Source: an uncultured Schlesneria sp. (lineage in GTDB: Bacteria; Planctomycetota; Planctomycetia; Planctomycetales; Planctomycetaceae). Taken from it: a stretch of 64,000 bases of DNA. The stretch is taken from contig CAIOKO010000061.1 of the NCBI GenBank assembly GCA_903858935.1, positions 27,919 to 91,918 of the forward strand. The letters run 5' to 3'. Of the stretch, positions 35,704 to 46,223 are shown piece by piece. The notes below the pieces were generated by a model that ran no database searches, was not told the origin of the DNA, and worked only from the letters and a program-made list of their open reading frames with translations. A program made the position numbers and the translations under genes. How positions within the stretch are numbered: position 1 is the stretch's first letter; the number at the start of each line of letters is the position of its first letter.

Positions 35704-36663
35704 TTAGAAATCCCCAACAACCTGGCCGTCGGCTCGATCGCCGAGCCGTTGGTAAGTATTTTTGTGATCGATGTTTTCGCTCAAGAAACGGACCGAGCCA
35801 TCGACAAACAGGAAGTGTGCTCCACCAACATGCTGAGAACGGAATCCCCAGCTGATATTCCAATTGTTCGGATTCGTGCAACCGGCAACTCGAACTTGAG
35901 ACGCTGGACACCAGGTGCAAGTCGTAAAGTCGTTGATGGGAACGATCGTCGACGCATGGAAATTTCCGATGCCATTAGTCACCCAGAAACCTCCTCCGTA
36001 ATGATCGTTGCAAGACGGAAGGATTTCTCCCATATGAATCGTGTTTGACGTCCCGTCGGTAACGCTGGAAATTTTGATACTCGGCCCGTCGCGACTTCCC
36101 ATTCCGGAGAGCAGCGTCGGGTCCAGCGAGTCACCATTATTCTGGAGTTTCAAGGCAAATTGCTCATACGGATTACAGGAACCACTGACAGAGACGTTCC
36201 CCTGTGAACCCAGGGACCCATCATAATTTGTCTGTCCTGCACCCCCGTAAGTGCTTGATGACCGACCATCTGACGGGCACAACGCCATTGGAATCACGTG
36301 CGATATGACGGTTTTGCCGTCAGCGAGAACCTGCTGAGATGCGTCAACAGCACTAAAGTTAATCTGATTAAACAGCGGCGCCTGATCAAAGTAGGGGAGC
36401 AAACGCGGCTGGAATCCCATGTTTGGTGGCGTTGAACAACATCCACCAGTCCCGCCGATGGGGAACATCAGGAATACGTCATGATAATTAGCCAGCGCCA
36501 GTCCGTATTGCTTCAGGTTATTCTTACACTGCGTCCGCCGAGCCGATTCGCGAGCTTGCTGAACAGCGGGCAGTAATAGGGCAATCAGAACCGCAATGAT
36601 CGCAATTACGACCAGCAATTCAATTAATGTGAACCCCTTCGATCTTCTTCGCCTGAGTACCAT
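35704..36663 (-). CDS. DUF1559 protein with prepilin-type N-terminus
   Basis: A 319-residue protein. The N-terminus [26 protein letters not shown] is a class III (type IV pilin-like) signal with a G-F cleavage site and E5, followed by the [18 protein letters not shown] segment. The globular domain includes [17 protein letters not shown], the H-x-DG motif of the family. Planctomycetes carry many copies; a pseudopilin-like surface function is inferred. Normal length. It is followed on the same strand by the small lipoprotein gene. Confidence 0.93.
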   Translation of the reverse strand: MVLRRRRSKGFTLIELLVVIAIIAVLIALLLPAVQQARESARRTQCKNNLKQYGLALANYHDVFLMFPIGGTGGCCSTPPNMGFQPRLLPYFDQAPLFNQINFSAVDASQQVLADGKTVISHVIPMALCPSDGRSSSTYGGAGQTNYDGSLGSQGNVSVSGSCNPYEQFALKLQNNGDSLDPTLLSGMGSRDGPSIKISSVTDGTSNTIHMGEILPSCNDHYGGGFWVTNGIGNFHASTIVPINDFTTCTWCPASQVRVAGCTNPNNWNISWGFRSQHVGGAHFLFVDGSVRFLSENIDHKNTYQRLGDRADGQVVGDF

Positions 36664-37040
36664 GAGTCTCTCCCGTTCGAAAACATTGACGAAAAACGTA
36701 CTAAATACTTAACACAATTTTTGAAGTTAAAACGGCTCCATTCTGGAGAACTCGCGCAACATTGAGCGACAATAATTAAAAAACGATCGCATTGGAACAC
36801 TTTTATCCAACCTACCACGCCGTAATACTCATTTCAAGTACGGTCGCAACGCATGTTCAGTTTTCTGTAATGCATATCATCAAGACTGTTTCGGTCACCG
36901 GGTACTTCATGAGAATCTCTAATTGGTGTTTGACATTCCTTGACGAATAGGTTGTCATTTGGTCAAGGTGTTAACCACCGCCTGCCGTATACCCCACCAA
37001 ATTCACCATTGCTCGTGAATACCCTCGAGGGCCCCCTCGT
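36664..37040. other. 377-bp divergent intergenic region
   Basis: The region between DUF1559 and the DUF1553 gene, reading in opposite directions. No RNA gene or repeat was identified; it is presumed to hold both promoters. The segment around 36690-36830 is AT-rich. Confidence 0.4.
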
Positions 37041-40000
37041 ATGCTACTGCTTCATCGATTGTTTTTTGGTCTGATTGCTGTCTCAATCGCATCCAGTTTC
37101 GTTTTTGCTGCTGATCAGAAGATTGAGTTCAATCGGGATATCCGCCCGATCCTTTCGAATAACTGCTATCTCTGCCACGGCCCGGATAAGAATCAACTTC
37201 AAGCCGGTTTAAGGCTCGATAAATCCGATTTGGCGAAGTCCAAACTGGAGTCCGGCCATACTGCAATTATTCCAAACGATACGGCTGCAAGCAGCTTGTA
37301 CGCAAGAATCATTTCCACAGACCCTCAGGCGAAAATGCCCCCTTTGGATAGTGGCAAAAGCCTGTCCACAGCTGAAATTGAAATCCTCAAGCGATGGATT
37401 GACCAGGGTGCCGAGTATCAAGGGCACTGGTCATTCATTCCTGCTGTTCGCCGTGATCCACCACCAACAAAATTTGCGAATCACGTCCGAAATGAAATCG
37501 ATCGATTTATCCTCAGCCGATTGGAAGCTGAAGGACTTGAGCCATCAAACGAAGCAGACAAATTCTCGTTGATTCGACGCGCAACAATTGATCTGACGGG
37601 ACTTCCTCCAACTCCGGCGGAAGTTGATGCATTCCTGGCTGATGGCTCATCCGAAGCGTACGAACATGTCATTGACCGATTGCTGATGTCCCCCCGTTAT
37701 GGCGAGCATCAGGGACGGATCTGGCTGGATGCCGCCCGCTATGGCGACACCCACGGATTGCATCTCGACAACGAACGATCCATGTGGCCGTACCGCGAAT
37801 ATGTCATCAATGCCCTGAACCAGAATATGCCGTTTGACCGGTTTACGATCGAGCAACTGGCAGGCGATCTGATCCCCAATGCCACGATCGATCAGAAGGT
37901 GGCGTCAGGCTTTAACCGGTGTAATGTGACCACGAGTGAAGGTGGATCGATCGACGACGAAGTTCTGGTTCGTTACGCCGTTGATCGAACGGAAGCCCTT
38001 TCAACGGTATTTCTTGGACTGACACTTCAATGTGCCGTTTGCCACAGCCATAAATTTGATCCCGTTTCCCAGAAGGAATTCTACTCCCTGTATTCCTATT
38101 TCTACTCAATGGCCGATGCAGCAATGGACGGCAATGCCTTGCTTCCGCCGCCAATTTTGAAGCTGCCCAGCGAAGAGCAGACCAAAAAACAACGCGAACT
38201 CGACGCACAACTGGCCGCGGTCCAGCAGGCCATCGCGACCGAACTAAGCAACACTGTTTATGTCGACCCATGGGAAGGATCAACGCCACCCGCTGATGCA
38301 CTTTCGGTACTGCGACAGGAAGTGATCTGGATCGACGACGATCTGCCGGCAGGCGCTCAACCTCAAGGTGACACTCCCTGGAAATTTGTCACAAAAGGTG
38401 AAGGGCCCGTTTTCTCGGGCGAAAAGTCATCCACCCGAACCGCACCGGGTTTATCTCAACACTTCTTCACGGGCGCAAACCCTGGTTTGAAAATTGGCGA
38501 AGGGGACGTGCTCTTTGCCTATGTCTTCCTCGACCCTGCCAATCCCCCAAAATCGATTATGCTCCAGTTTAATGACGGTAGCTGGGAACACCGCTCCAAC
38601 TGGGGTGATGACGATGCCATCGGCTTTGGTGCAAAAAATACTCCCGGTAAACGACTTGCCGGACCACTGCCGAAAACAGGCGAGTGGGTCCGCCTGGAAG
38701 TTAAAGCGGCAGACGTCGGACTGGCTGTCGGTGCCACCTTGAACGGTTGGGCGTTCACTCAATCAGGCGGTACCTGCCATTGGGACCGCGCAGGTGTGGT
38801 CACATACGCGACTCCGGTACCGACCGAATTCAGTTCACAGATCGCCTGGGAGCAGTCCGAACGCCCAATCCCCAAAACGACGCTTCCCGGGCCAATTCAA
38901 GAAGCGTTGAAGCTTGAGTCGGCGAAGCGAACCCCCGATCAGCTTAAACAGTTACGTGACTATTTTATCCAGAACGTGAATTCCGGAACCCGTGCCACAT
39001 TTGCAGCTCTGCAAAGCAAGATCGCCGAAGTCAACAAACAGAAGGGCGATGTAGAAGCGACGATTCCGGCAACGATGGTCAGTCAAGACCTGCCCCAACC
39101 TCGCGAGACATTCGTGCTTGTTCGCGGTGCCTATGACAAGAAGGCTGAAAAAGTCGATCGTGGAGTTCCAGCGGTCTTACCTCCGCTTCCCGAAGGTGTG
39201 CCAAATAATCGGTTCGGTCTGGCAAAATGGCTTGTCGCTCCTGACCATCCGCTGACTTCTCGCGTGATCGTGAATCGATACTGGCAACAGTTTTTCGGTA
39301 CCGGGATCGTCAAAACGGCTGAGGATTTTGGTGCTCAAGGTACATGGCCGACTCATCCCGAATTGCTTGACTGGCTGGCAACGGAATTCATCCAGACTGG
39401 CTGGGACGTCAAGCTGATGCATAAGCTGATCGTGATGTCGGGAACCTATCGCCAAACGTCAAAAGTTTCGTCATCGCTACTCGGTCGTGATCCGGAAAAC
39501 CTGCTGTTAGCACGGGGGCCTCGATTCCGATACGACGCTGAAGTCATTCGTGATTCAATCCTGTTTTCAAGCGGATTGCTCGTCGAACGCGCGGGTGGAA
39601 AAAGCGTCAAGCCGTATCAGCCTGAAGGGATCTGGGAAGCGGTTGCCTTCGTCGGCAGCAATACCCGCGACTTCAAGCCTGACGCTGGGGAATCGCTCTA
39701 TCGCCGCAGTCTTTACACATTCTGGAAACGGACCGCGCCGCCTCCATCAATGTCAACGTTCGACGCTCCGTCTCGCGAGAACTGCACGGTCCGTCGTCCA
39801 CGAACCAACACTCCGCTGCAAGCCCTGGCGCTGATGAATGACAAACAATACATTGATGCGGCACGGAAACTGGCCGAACGAATGCTGAAAGAAGGAGGTT
39901 CCACTCCCGAACAGCGTCTGGCGTACGGCTTTCGATGGATGACCGCTCGTCCCCCATCGACGCGGGAACTGCAAGTTTTGAAAAAAACGCTCGACAACGA

Positions 40001-40154
40001 AACCGCCGTGTTCCTGGCAGACAAGCCTGCTGCCGAAAAACTGCTTGCATACGGTGATTCACCGCGTGATATGACCCTGGAAACGGCCGAATACGCCGCG
40101 TGGACAATGATTGCCAACCTGCTCATTAATCTCGACGAGACCATTACAAAGTAA
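37041..40154 (+). CDS. PSCyt1-DUF1549-DUF1553 planctomycete cytochrome protein
   Basis: A 1,037-residue exported protein. After a signal peptide ([17 protein letters not shown]) is the PSCyt1 domain with the haem motif C42-x2-C45-H46 (NNCYLCHG). DUF1549 follows from about residue 150 ([19 protein letters not shown]), then a LamG-like beta-sandwich near 420-600 and DUF1553 from about 720 ([28 protein letters not shown]) to the end. These proteins bind c-type haem outside the cytoplasm and are diagnostic of planctomycetes and relatives, with unknown substrates. It lies 13 bp upstream of a DUF1501 gene, the usual pairing. Confidence 0.92.
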   Translation: MLLLHRLFFGLIAVSIASSFVFAADQKIEFNRDIRPILSNNCYLCHGPDKNQLQAGLRLDKSDLAKSKLESGHTAIIPNDTAASSLYARIISTDPQAKMPPLDSGKSLSTAEIEILKRWIDQGAEYQGHWSFIPAVRRDPPPTKFANHVRNEIDRFILSRLEAEGLEPSNEADKFSLIRRATIDLTGLPPTPAEVDAFLADGSSEAYEHVIDRLLMSPRYGEHQGRIWLDAARYGDTHGLHLDNERSMWPYREYVINALNQNMPFDRFTIEQLAGDLIPNATIDQKVASGFNRCNVTTSEGGSIDDEVLVRYAVDRTEALSTVFLGLTLQCAVCHSHKFDPVSQKEFYSLYSYFYSMADAAMDGNALLPPPILKLPSEEQTKKQRELDAQLAAVQQAIATELSNTVYVDPWEGSTPPADALSVLRQEVIWIDDDLPAGAQPQGDTPWKFVTKGEGPVFSGEKSSTRTAPGLSQHFFTGANPGLKIGEGDVLFAYVFLDPANPPKSIMLQFNDGSWEHRSNWGDDDAIGFGAKNTPGKRLAGPLPKTGEWVRLEVKAADVGLAVGATLNGWAFTQSGGTCHWDRAGVVTYATPVPTEFSSQIAWEQSERPIPKTTLPGPIQEALKLESAKRTPDQLKQLRDYFIQNVNSGTRATFAALQSKIAEVNKQKGDVEATIPATMVSQDLPQPRETFVLVRGAYDKKAEKVDRGVPAVLPPLPEGVPNNRFGLAKWLVAPDHPLTSRVIVNRYWQQFFGTGIVKTAEDFGAQGTWPTHPELLDWLATEFIQTGWDVKLMHKLIVMSGTYRQTSKVSSSLLGRDPENLLLARGPRFRYDAEVIRDSILFSSGLLVERAGGKSVKPYQPEGIWEAVAFVGSNTRDFKPDAGESLYRRSLYTFWKRTAPPPSMSTFDAPSRENCTVRRPRTNTPLQALALMNDKQYIDAARKLAERMLKEGGSTPEQRLAYGFRWMTARPPSTRELQVLKKTLDNETAVFLADKPAAEKLLAYGDSPRDMTLETAEYAAWTMIANLLINLDETITK

Positions 40155-40167
40155 CGGGAAGACGCTA

Positions 40168-41637
40168 ATGGACCCATTTCTCGAATATAAACTGGCAATG
40201 ACCCGTCGGCATTTCTTCAGCCGGTCAGCAACCGGTCTGGGTGCAGCTGCACTCGGTGCCTGCATGAACCCCAGCATTTTCGCTAACGATCTTGCTGCGG
40301 GAGGTGAACGACAGACCTTTGGTGTCATGCCGGCATTGCATCATGCCCCTAAGGCCAAGCGAATTATATGGATGTTCATGGCGGATGGACCGTCCCAACT
40401 GGACCTTTGGGACTACAAGCCAAAGCTCGGCGAATACTTTGATAAGGACCTGCCCGAGTCAGTCCGGAACGGCCAGCGAATCACGACGATGACATCAGGG
40501 CAGTCCCGGTTTCCGGTGGCACCTTCGATGTTCAAATTCTCGCAGCACGGAAAGCATGGCGCATGGATCAGCGAGCTTCTACCAGAAATGGCGGGAGTCG
40601 CCGACGATATCTGCATCATCAAATCGATGCACACGGATGCCATTAATCATGACCCGGCGATCACATTCATCACAACCGGAAGCGAAATCCCGGGCCGCCC
40701 CTCGTTAGGGGCCTGGTTGTCCTATGGAATCGGCAGTCCGAATGACGACCTGCCGTCGTTCGTAGTGTTGATCTCGAGACTTGCCACAGGCGGACAGAAT
40801 CAGGCGCTCTTCTCACGCATGTGGGCATCCGGCTTCCTGCCAACGAAACATGCCGGGGTGTCGATGAGATCTTCGGGCGATCCTGTTTTGTATCTGTCAA
40901 ACCCACCTGGGGTCAGCAGTGACGTACGCCGGAAAATGCTCGACGGACTGGGCGAACTTAACCAGGAACGACTGACGGAAGTCGGAGATCCTGAAATCTC
41001 AGCCCGAATCGCTCAGTACGAAATGGCGTATCGGATGCAGACGTCGGTCCCCGAGTTGTCAGATATCTCGAAAGAGCCGAAACATATTCTCGATATGTAT
41101 GGCCCGGAAGTCACTCAGCCCGGTACGTTTGCTTACAATTGCCTGCTTGCCCGGCGACTGGCCGAACGCGGCGTCCGATTCACGCAGATTTTCTTGCGAG
41201 GCTGGGACCATCACGGCGGCTTGCCAGGCTCAATCCGTCAGCTCACTAAGGTGGCCGATCAGCCGTGTGCGGCTTTGATCAAAGACCTGAAGCAGCGTGG
41301 CATGCTCGAAGACACACTGCTGGTCTGGGGTGGTGAGTTCGGTCGGACTGTTTACAGCCAGGGGACACTCACCAAAGACAACTACGGCCGCGACCACCAT
41401 CCTCGCAATTTTACAATGTGGATGGCAGGTGGCGGGATCAAGCCCGGTATCGTCCACGGTGAAACGGACGATTTCAGCTACAACATTACTGAAAAACCGG
41501 TTCACGTTCACGATCTGAACGCCACGATTCTGCACCTGCTAGGTATCAACCACGAAAAGCTGACCTATCGTGCACAGGGTCGTGACTTCCGTTTGACCGA
41601 TATCCACGGCAAGGTCGTGACCGACATCCTGACGTAA
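40168..41637 (+). CDS. DUF1501 family protein, Tat-exported, paired with DUF1553
   Basis: A 489-residue protein. The ATG at 40168 was chosen over an in-frame start at 40111 that would overlap the upstream gene; it gives [20 protein letters not shown] with a Tat motif. Family features are [43 protein letters not shown] and [17 protein letters not shown]. It is cotranscribed with the DUF1553 gene (13-bp gap), and the two are believed to act together outside the cytoplasm, though no activity is proven. It is longer than, and only loosely similar to, the DUF1501 protein at 27333. Confidence 0.9.
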   Translation: MDPFLEYKLAMTRRHFFSRSATGLGAAALGACMNPSIFANDLAAGGERQTFGVMPALHHAPKAKRIIWMFMADGPSQLDLWDYKPKLGEYFDKDLPESVRNGQRITTMTSGQSRFPVAPSMFKFSQHGKHGAWISELLPEMAGVADDICIIKSMHTDAINHDPAITFITTGSEIPGRPSLGAWLSYGIGSPNDDLPSFVVLISRLATGGQNQALFSRMWASGFLPTKHAGVSMRSSGDPVLYLSNPPGVSSDVRRKMLDGLGELNQERLTEVGDPEISARIAQYEMAYRMQTSVPELSDISKEPKHILDMYGPEVTQPGTFAYNCLLARRLAERGVRFTQIFLRGWDHHGGLPGSIRQLTKVADQPCAALIKDLKQRGMLEDTLLVWGGEFGRTVYSQGTLTKDNYGRDHHPRNFTMWMAGGGIKPGIVHGETDDFSYNITEKPVHVHDLNATILHLLGINHEKLTYRAQGRDFRLTDIHGKVVTDILT

Positions 41638-41667
41638 CGTCCGCCAACATAAGAATTGTCGTTGTTC

Positions 41668-41999
41668 GTTTAACCGCGCCTCGAAGAGAAGCGGAAACAA
41701 AACGGCGGGATTGACGTCAGCCGGGGCGTCATTTCTCGTTAGGGCATTGGCGCAAATCGGGGCGGCGGTAACGTTCGAAGAGATGCCTGAACGCCGATCC
41801 GCCTGCGCCGATGGCTTCTTATCGGTTAACCGCGCCTCGAAGAGAAGCGAGTCCACCGGCGTCAAAGAAAAACCCGAGGCGTCTTTTTCCGTTTGGGTAT
41901 TGCGTCTGTCTTTTTCAGCAGTCGATCCTATGTCGGAACGAAAGCACAACGACGTTCGAAGAGATCGGCTGAACGCCGATCCGCCTGCGCCGATGGCTG
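41668..41999. repeat. Two-copy compound repeat in a gene-free interval
   Basis: Two elements each occur twice, in the same order. Element A, TTAACCGCGCCTCGAAGAGA plus AGCG, is at 41670-41693 and 41826-41849. Element B, from GTTCGAAGAGAT through GAACGCCGATCCGCCTGCGC to CGATGGCT, is at 41773-41816 and 41954-41998. Each A-B pair spans about 150-175 bp. The minus-strand reading of element A gives the peptide LLFEARL. It is likely a multi-copy intergenic repeat family in the genome. The whole gene-free stretch 41638-42064 holds little else. Confidence 0.7.
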
Positions 42000-42064
42000 C
42001 GGGTTAAACCAGTAACCCGCAGCCATACTGAAGATTCGACAGCAGTTTGCCGTTTTGCAATCCG

Positions 42065-43186
42065 TTACTTGATCCGTGGGACTTCGATCAGTTCTGGAAT
42101 TGGATCGAAGGCCCAGGATTGGATCGGCGGATACCAGATTTTCTTTTCTGGCTGGTTATTCGGATTTGGCAGACTGAGAGTTGCGGACGTCAGTTCGTAT
42201 TTACCGGGATTTTCCGGGCTGTCTTTGTATTTCGAGTGAAAAATCTCAGCCAGTCGTTTGATCTCAGGGTCGTTTGGCGAATCGAACCCGCCAACGGTGA
42301 CGATCGATTGATACTTGTCGTGGTAAACATAAGCTTCAAACCGATCGAACCCGAGGCATTCCCTTGCCGCAGCACTATTTTGTCGTAACGCGTACGTCAG
42401 TTGCGCGGCATCTTCTCCGGCACGGGCAAGACTGTCAGACCCGCGGTCTTTCTTGGTAATTGCCAGATCGAAGTTCCCTTCGTGTCCAGCGAACCGGCTA
42501 TTCCCCATCGGAATCGCAGACTTCCCCGTAAAAGTGGCAACTTTTAAGGTGTATTTTCGTTTGAGATTCACCAAAGCGTTGTCGATGCCTGAATTCAAAT
42601 ACTTGGTGACACTGTCCGATTTGTTCCGGGCGAGGTCATCTGGTTTTCTGAGCGGATTAATGGTCATGAAGGCAGACGCAAATGGCCCCTTCGTGCCACC
42701 GACGTCACGCATGACCGCTCCCGACTTAGGATCAGACACGAACTTGGGCCGATAGCGTTTGATATAAGCCAAAGTCTTCTGGGCAACCTGATCGTCGACT
42801 TTTTCGTAGTTACCCGCCAGCACACAAATCATGTCTCGTTGAGCGGCAAATACGCGTTTGTTCGGGTTCCCCATCCGATCGATCGTCTCAATCGTTTCCT
42901 TCTTAGCGTCCTGTGAATAGGAATACGCGGGAATACCCTTTTCGCGAAGCTCGTGAACAAGGTCATTCGCAGCCTGCTCAGCCGTCATCCCGTCTTTTTT
43001 GCGATCCACTTCGTGCACATCGCGAAAGGAGGCCACCATCACCATCCATGGTCCATGCTTATCGGTCAATCGGTACTCTTTGCCGGGATCGTTTTCGATC
43101 GCATGGGCGGTCGAAAACGACGTCGACAAGTAACAGATCATCAATACGAACATCGTAGATTTTTGAATTCGCACGACAGACTCCAT
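42065..43186 (-). CDS. Secreted protein with SPOR-like segment
   Basis: A 373-residue protein with a signal peptide (MFVLMICYLSTSFSTAHA). Residues 45-110, beginning GPWMVMVASFRD and continuing to AANDLVHELREKGIPAYSY, resemble the SPOR fold that binds denuded peptidoglycan, and a second, weaker such unit lies near 300-335 (AYVYHDKYQSIVTVGGFDS). The central part looks like no known domain. It may be a periplasmic structural or wall-binding protein. It stands alone, transcribed opposite its neighbours. SPOR assignment is tentative. Confidence 0.62.
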   Translation of the reverse strand: MESVVRIQKSTMFVLMICYLSTSFSTAHAIENDPGKEYRLTDKHGPWMVMVASFRDVHEVDRKKDGMTAEQAANDLVHELREKGIPAYSYSQDAKKETIETIDRMGNPNKRVFAAQRDMICVLAGNYEKVDDQVAQKTLAYIKRYRPKFVSDPKSGAVMRDVGGTKGPFASAFMTINPLRKPDDLARNKSDSVTKYLNSGIDNALVNLKRKYTLKVATFTGKSAIPMGNSRFAGHEGNFDLAITKKDRGSDSLARAGEDAAQLTYALRQNSAAARECLGFDRFEAYVYHDKYQSIVTVGGFDSPNDPEIKRLAEIFHSKYKDSPENPGKYELTSATLSLPNPNNQPEKKIWYPPIQSWAFDPIPELIEVPRIK

Positions 43187-43593
43187 CCTTAATTGCCCGT
43201 GACGAAATGAACCAGGCGTGACGATCTGGCAATCGACCGCAACGGCTATTTTCCTGACGAATTGATCTGAAACAGAAAACTTGAGTCGAATTTCAAGATT
43301 CGTGAGGGCGGGAACGTATCAGCAACCTTTTTTTGTGTCCATAGGCAGTTTTTTCCGGTGTTGGCATGCTTGGTGCATCTCTTCGAAATCACCAATCGCG
43401 GTTGTAAAACGTTCTCATTTGTCCTGGGCGACATCACCGCACCAGCGGTCACATCCCGGTCACTTCAGTTCGAATCAACTCGACTTCAGGCACTTTTTCA
43501 AGCCATGGATGGCTTGAATGGGGCTCGTTGTAAGAATGGCCGTCGGCAGGCGGTACGATTGGCAGATTTACAAATGGCACGGAGGCCGATTTC
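43187..43593. other. 407-bp divergent intergenic region
   Basis: This lies between two genes transcribed away from each other and must hold both promoters. A GGAGG at 43580-43584 serves the downstream gene. No repeat or RNA gene was seen. Confidence 0.4.
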
Positions 43594-45312
43594 ATGCAGG
43601 ATCGAGTTTCACTCGGTGGTCGAACGACCGCTTCGCTTTGGACCATGCTTCTCGGTATGGTCCTCGTCACGACCGCGTGTAGTTGGGTGACCATCACCAG
43701 TATTTCCGCTCAGGCCACAGATCAGAATAACATTCTGCTCGACTTTTCCGCCAAATGGTGTGGCCCCTGTCAACAAATGAGTCCCATTGTTTCGAAGCTG
43801 GAACGACAGGGATATCCAATCCGACAGGTTGATATCGACCAGGAACAAGCTCTCGCGCAGAAGTACAACGTCGAATCAATCCCCTGTTTCGTCCTGGTTG
43901 CCAATGGTCGTGAAATCAATCGCATCACAGGCGCGACAGACGAACGGCAATTAAAGAGTCTGATGATGACACTTCCCAAGCAGAATATTGACGATTCGCT
44001 CGTCGGGAAGTCGTCTCGTAATAACGGAACGGCAAATCCTGAGTCCAAACCGGTCAGCAACAAGTCGTCCGACGAAAAAAAGCCGTTCCCAAAAATGCCA
44101 TCCCTGTTCGCCTCAAAAAACAAAACTCCGAAGCAATTGCCTGTAGATGAATCTGAGACATTCCGCGGCCAGGATCCGGATCGTCGTACGCCATCTGACG
44201 AAGTCTCGCGCAAGGCGCTCGCGGCCAGTACTCGAATCCGCGTCAAAGATGGCTCGCACGTTCACTTCGGGTCGGGCACAGTCATCGACAGTCAACCTGG
44301 CCGGGCAGTAATCCTGACCTGTGGACACATCCTGCGCGATTTGGGAAAAAACGCGATCATCGAAGTCGATCTGTTTTCGGACGATACGTCCAAGCCGCAA
44401 ACCGTCATCGCCAAGATCGTGCAGTTTGATCTGGATGCTGATGTCGGACTGCTGTCGATTCCCTGTCAACAACGCTTAGAGGTTGTCAGCCTGGCAACCG
44501 CTCGCGACTTGCCTGAAGTGAATGACCGGGTCTTCAGTATTGGTTGCGGGGGTGGAAAACTCCCTTCGGTCGAAGATCACGTTGTCACAGCAATAAATGG
44601 CTGTGTTGGCCCTGAAAACCTTGAATGTACTGGTATCCCTCAACAGGGCCGTTCTGGTGGCGGTCTGTTTCGTGGTACCGAGCAGGTTGGCGTCTGTATT
44701 CTCGCAGACCCGAATTACAAACGGGGAATTTATACCGGAATGAAACCGGTCGCACAGTTGCTGAAAAAAGCCAAACTGGGACATCTCGCCCCGTCATCGT
44801 CCGACAGGAATGATTTAGTCGCAGATGGTGGTCCTGATCAAAACGGAATGAAACTCGGAAATCCTGTCGGAATGAAGCAAGGCTTGCCTTCGATTTCCAA
44901 TGAAATGGCCGAAGTCATCACGGCAGAAGCGATTCTCAATTCTGGCGCAACTGACACATCGCCATTATCGGGCTCTCAAAATTTTGCCGGTGCCGAAATC
45001 GTTTGTATCGTTCGACCAAAAGGTCCAGGTGCCACGAGTCGCGTGGTGATCATCAATCAGGCAAGCTCCCGTTTCGTAGATGACCTGTTGCACGAATCCT
45101 CTGGCACAACAAAGGGCTATGCAGCGTCATCTGTTTCGTACAGTCAATTAAAAAAATCAAACGAGAACAAAAATGTAAACGAGTCGAGGCAAAACTCATT
45201 TGCACGAATGACAATGCAAAAATCAGAGGAATCGGAAGCACCAGTGAAACCAATTCGGCGACAAATTGAGACTTCATTTGAGGCTGACGCCAATCGTAAT
45301 GCTCGCGAATGA
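43594..45312 (+). CDS. Exported thioredoxin-trypsin-like protease fusion
   Basis: A 572-residue protein with a signal/anchor helix (residues 13-40). Residues 44-128 form a thioredoxin domain with the redox site W55-C-G-P-C59 and the cis-Pro region SIPCF. A 90-residue polar linker follows. Residues 210-385 form a trypsin-like domain: H245 in LTCGHIL, D283 in DADVGLLS and S354 in GRSGGGLF are the candidate triad. The last 180 residues are polar and lack recognisable domains. The combination suggests redox control of a periplasmic protease, or quality control of disulfide proteins; this is inference. GGAGG lies eight bases before the ATG. A strong terminator follows. Confidence 0.78.
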   Translation: MQDRVSLGGRTTASLWTMLLGMVLVTTACSWVTITSISAQATDQNNILLDFSAKWCGPCQQMSPIVSKLERQGYPIRQVDIDQEQALAQKYNVESIPCFVLVANGREINRITGATDERQLKSLMMTLPKQNIDDSLVGKSSRNNGTANPESKPVSNKSSDEKKPFPKMPSLFASKNKTPKQLPVDESETFRGQDPDRRTPSDEVSRKALAASTRIRVKDGSHVHFGSGTVIDSQPGRAVILTCGHILRDLGKNAIIEVDLFSDDTSKPQTVIAKIVQFDLDADVGLLSIPCQQRLEVVSLATARDLPEVNDRVFSIGCGGGKLPSVEDHVVTAINGCVGPENLECTGIPQQGRSGGGLFRGTEQVGVCILADPNYKRGIYTGMKPVAQLLKKAKLGHLAPSSSDRNDLVADGGPDQNGMKLGNPVGMKQGLPSISNEMAEVITAEAILNSGATDTSPLSGSQNFAGAEIVCIVRPKGPGATSRVVIINQASSRFVDDLLHESSGTTKGYAASSVSYSQLKKSNENKNVNESRQNSFARMTMQKSEESEAPVKPIRRQIETSFEADANRNARE

Positions 45313-45661
45313 AACATCGACCCAATTCCAATTTTGACTCGGGCTAATTGATGAACCTGCTTTTCCGATACCAAAGACCAATCGACAACACAAAAAGCCC
45401 TTGTGAATAACGAGTTATGGAACAAAACCCTTGTATGACCGAAAGTGGTCATACAGGGGTTTTCTCATTTTGCGACCGAAAGATGTACAGCAGGCTTCCC
45501 ATTTGACCATCCGCCTCGCTGGTCGGATCAAACTTTTTTGAAAATTCTGACTCGAATCACACTGGCTGATGCGGGTAAGTGACGATAGAATTTAAGGCGT
45601 GGATTGAGACTCAGTCTCAACATATGCTCTGAGTTCGCGTTTTCTACCGAAGGCAGGACCA
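45313..45661. other. 349-bp intergenic region
   Basis: It contains the terminator of the preceding gene (45424-45463) and the promoter region of the feo operon. No iron-box-like dyad (Fur type) or DtxR-type site was recognised. Confidence 0.45.
45424..45463 (+). terminator. Rho-independent terminator after the thioredoxin-protease gene
   Basis: AAAACCCTTGTATGACC (45424-45440) and GGTCATACAGGGGTTTT (45447-45463) pair over 17 positions with one wobble around a GAAAGT loop, ending in TTTT. It is followed by a further T-rich stretch. Confidence 0.88.
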
Positions 45662-45904
45662 ATGTCGAGCGTGGTTTCACAAGCATTGCCTCTTGAGTTG
45701 ATGTCAGCAGGTGAACAAGGCGTCGTCGTTGAAATCGATGGTGCGCCCGAATTGGTAGTCCGGCTGGAAGAAATGGGACTACACGCTGGCGTGCGTGTCT
45801 GCATGGTGCAGCCAGGCTCTCCCTGCATACTTGAAATCAATCATCAACGATACTCAATGCGTTTTGATGATTCGGTGACAGTGCTTGTGGGCTTGGTGCA
45901 ATGA
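45662..45904 (+). CDS. feoA: FeoA-family protein 1
   Basis: An 80-residue FeoA with the SH3-like fold: LMSAGEQGVVVEIDGAPELVVRLEEMGLHAGVRVCMVQPG and a closing MRFDDSVTVLVGL. FeoA assists or regulates the ferrous iron permease FeoB, probably by binding its cytoplasmic domain. It overlaps the second feoA by four bases (ATGA at 45901-45904), and feoB follows. Confidence 0.9.
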   Translation: MSSVVSQALPLELMSAGEQGVVVEIDGAPELVVRLEEMGLHAGVRVCMVQPGSPCILEINHQRYSMRFDDSVTVLVGLVQ

Positions 45905-46140
45905 AGTTACACGAGCTGAAAGTTGATCAACGAGCACTGATTGTTGAAGTCAGTGGAGACGACGGAATCGCTATCAGACTGATGGAAATGGGACTGACAG
46001 ATGGCGAAGAGATCAGATTGATTGGGTTTGCCCCGCTTGGTGACCCGATTGAGTTTCTAGTCCGTGGTTACCGTCTCTCCCTGCGGAAAACTGAAGCAGA
46101 AAGAGTGGAAGTGACCGCTCTCGTTGATTCCAAGCTTTAA
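45901..46140 (+). CDS. feoA: FeoA-family protein 2
   Basis: A 79-residue FeoA paralogue: LHELKVDQRALIVEVSGDDG, IRLMEMGLTDGEEIRLIG and VRGYRLSLRKTEAERVEVT. It shares the fold with, but is clearly different from, the first copy. Tandem feoA genes preceding feoB are known in several phyla, and the pair may form a heteromeric partner for FeoB. It lies 83 bp upstream of feoB. Confidence 0.9.
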   Translation: MKLHELKVDQRALIVEVSGDDGIAIRLMEMGLTDGEEIRLIGFAPLGDPIEFLVRGYRLSLRKTEAERVEVTALVDSKL

Positions 46141-46223
46141 CCTGTTCGCTGATGCACCTCATTGAAATATGAAGCCAGCCGAACGGACGAGACTCAAATC
46201 ACTGAAAGTTGCTTTCTTCTCCT

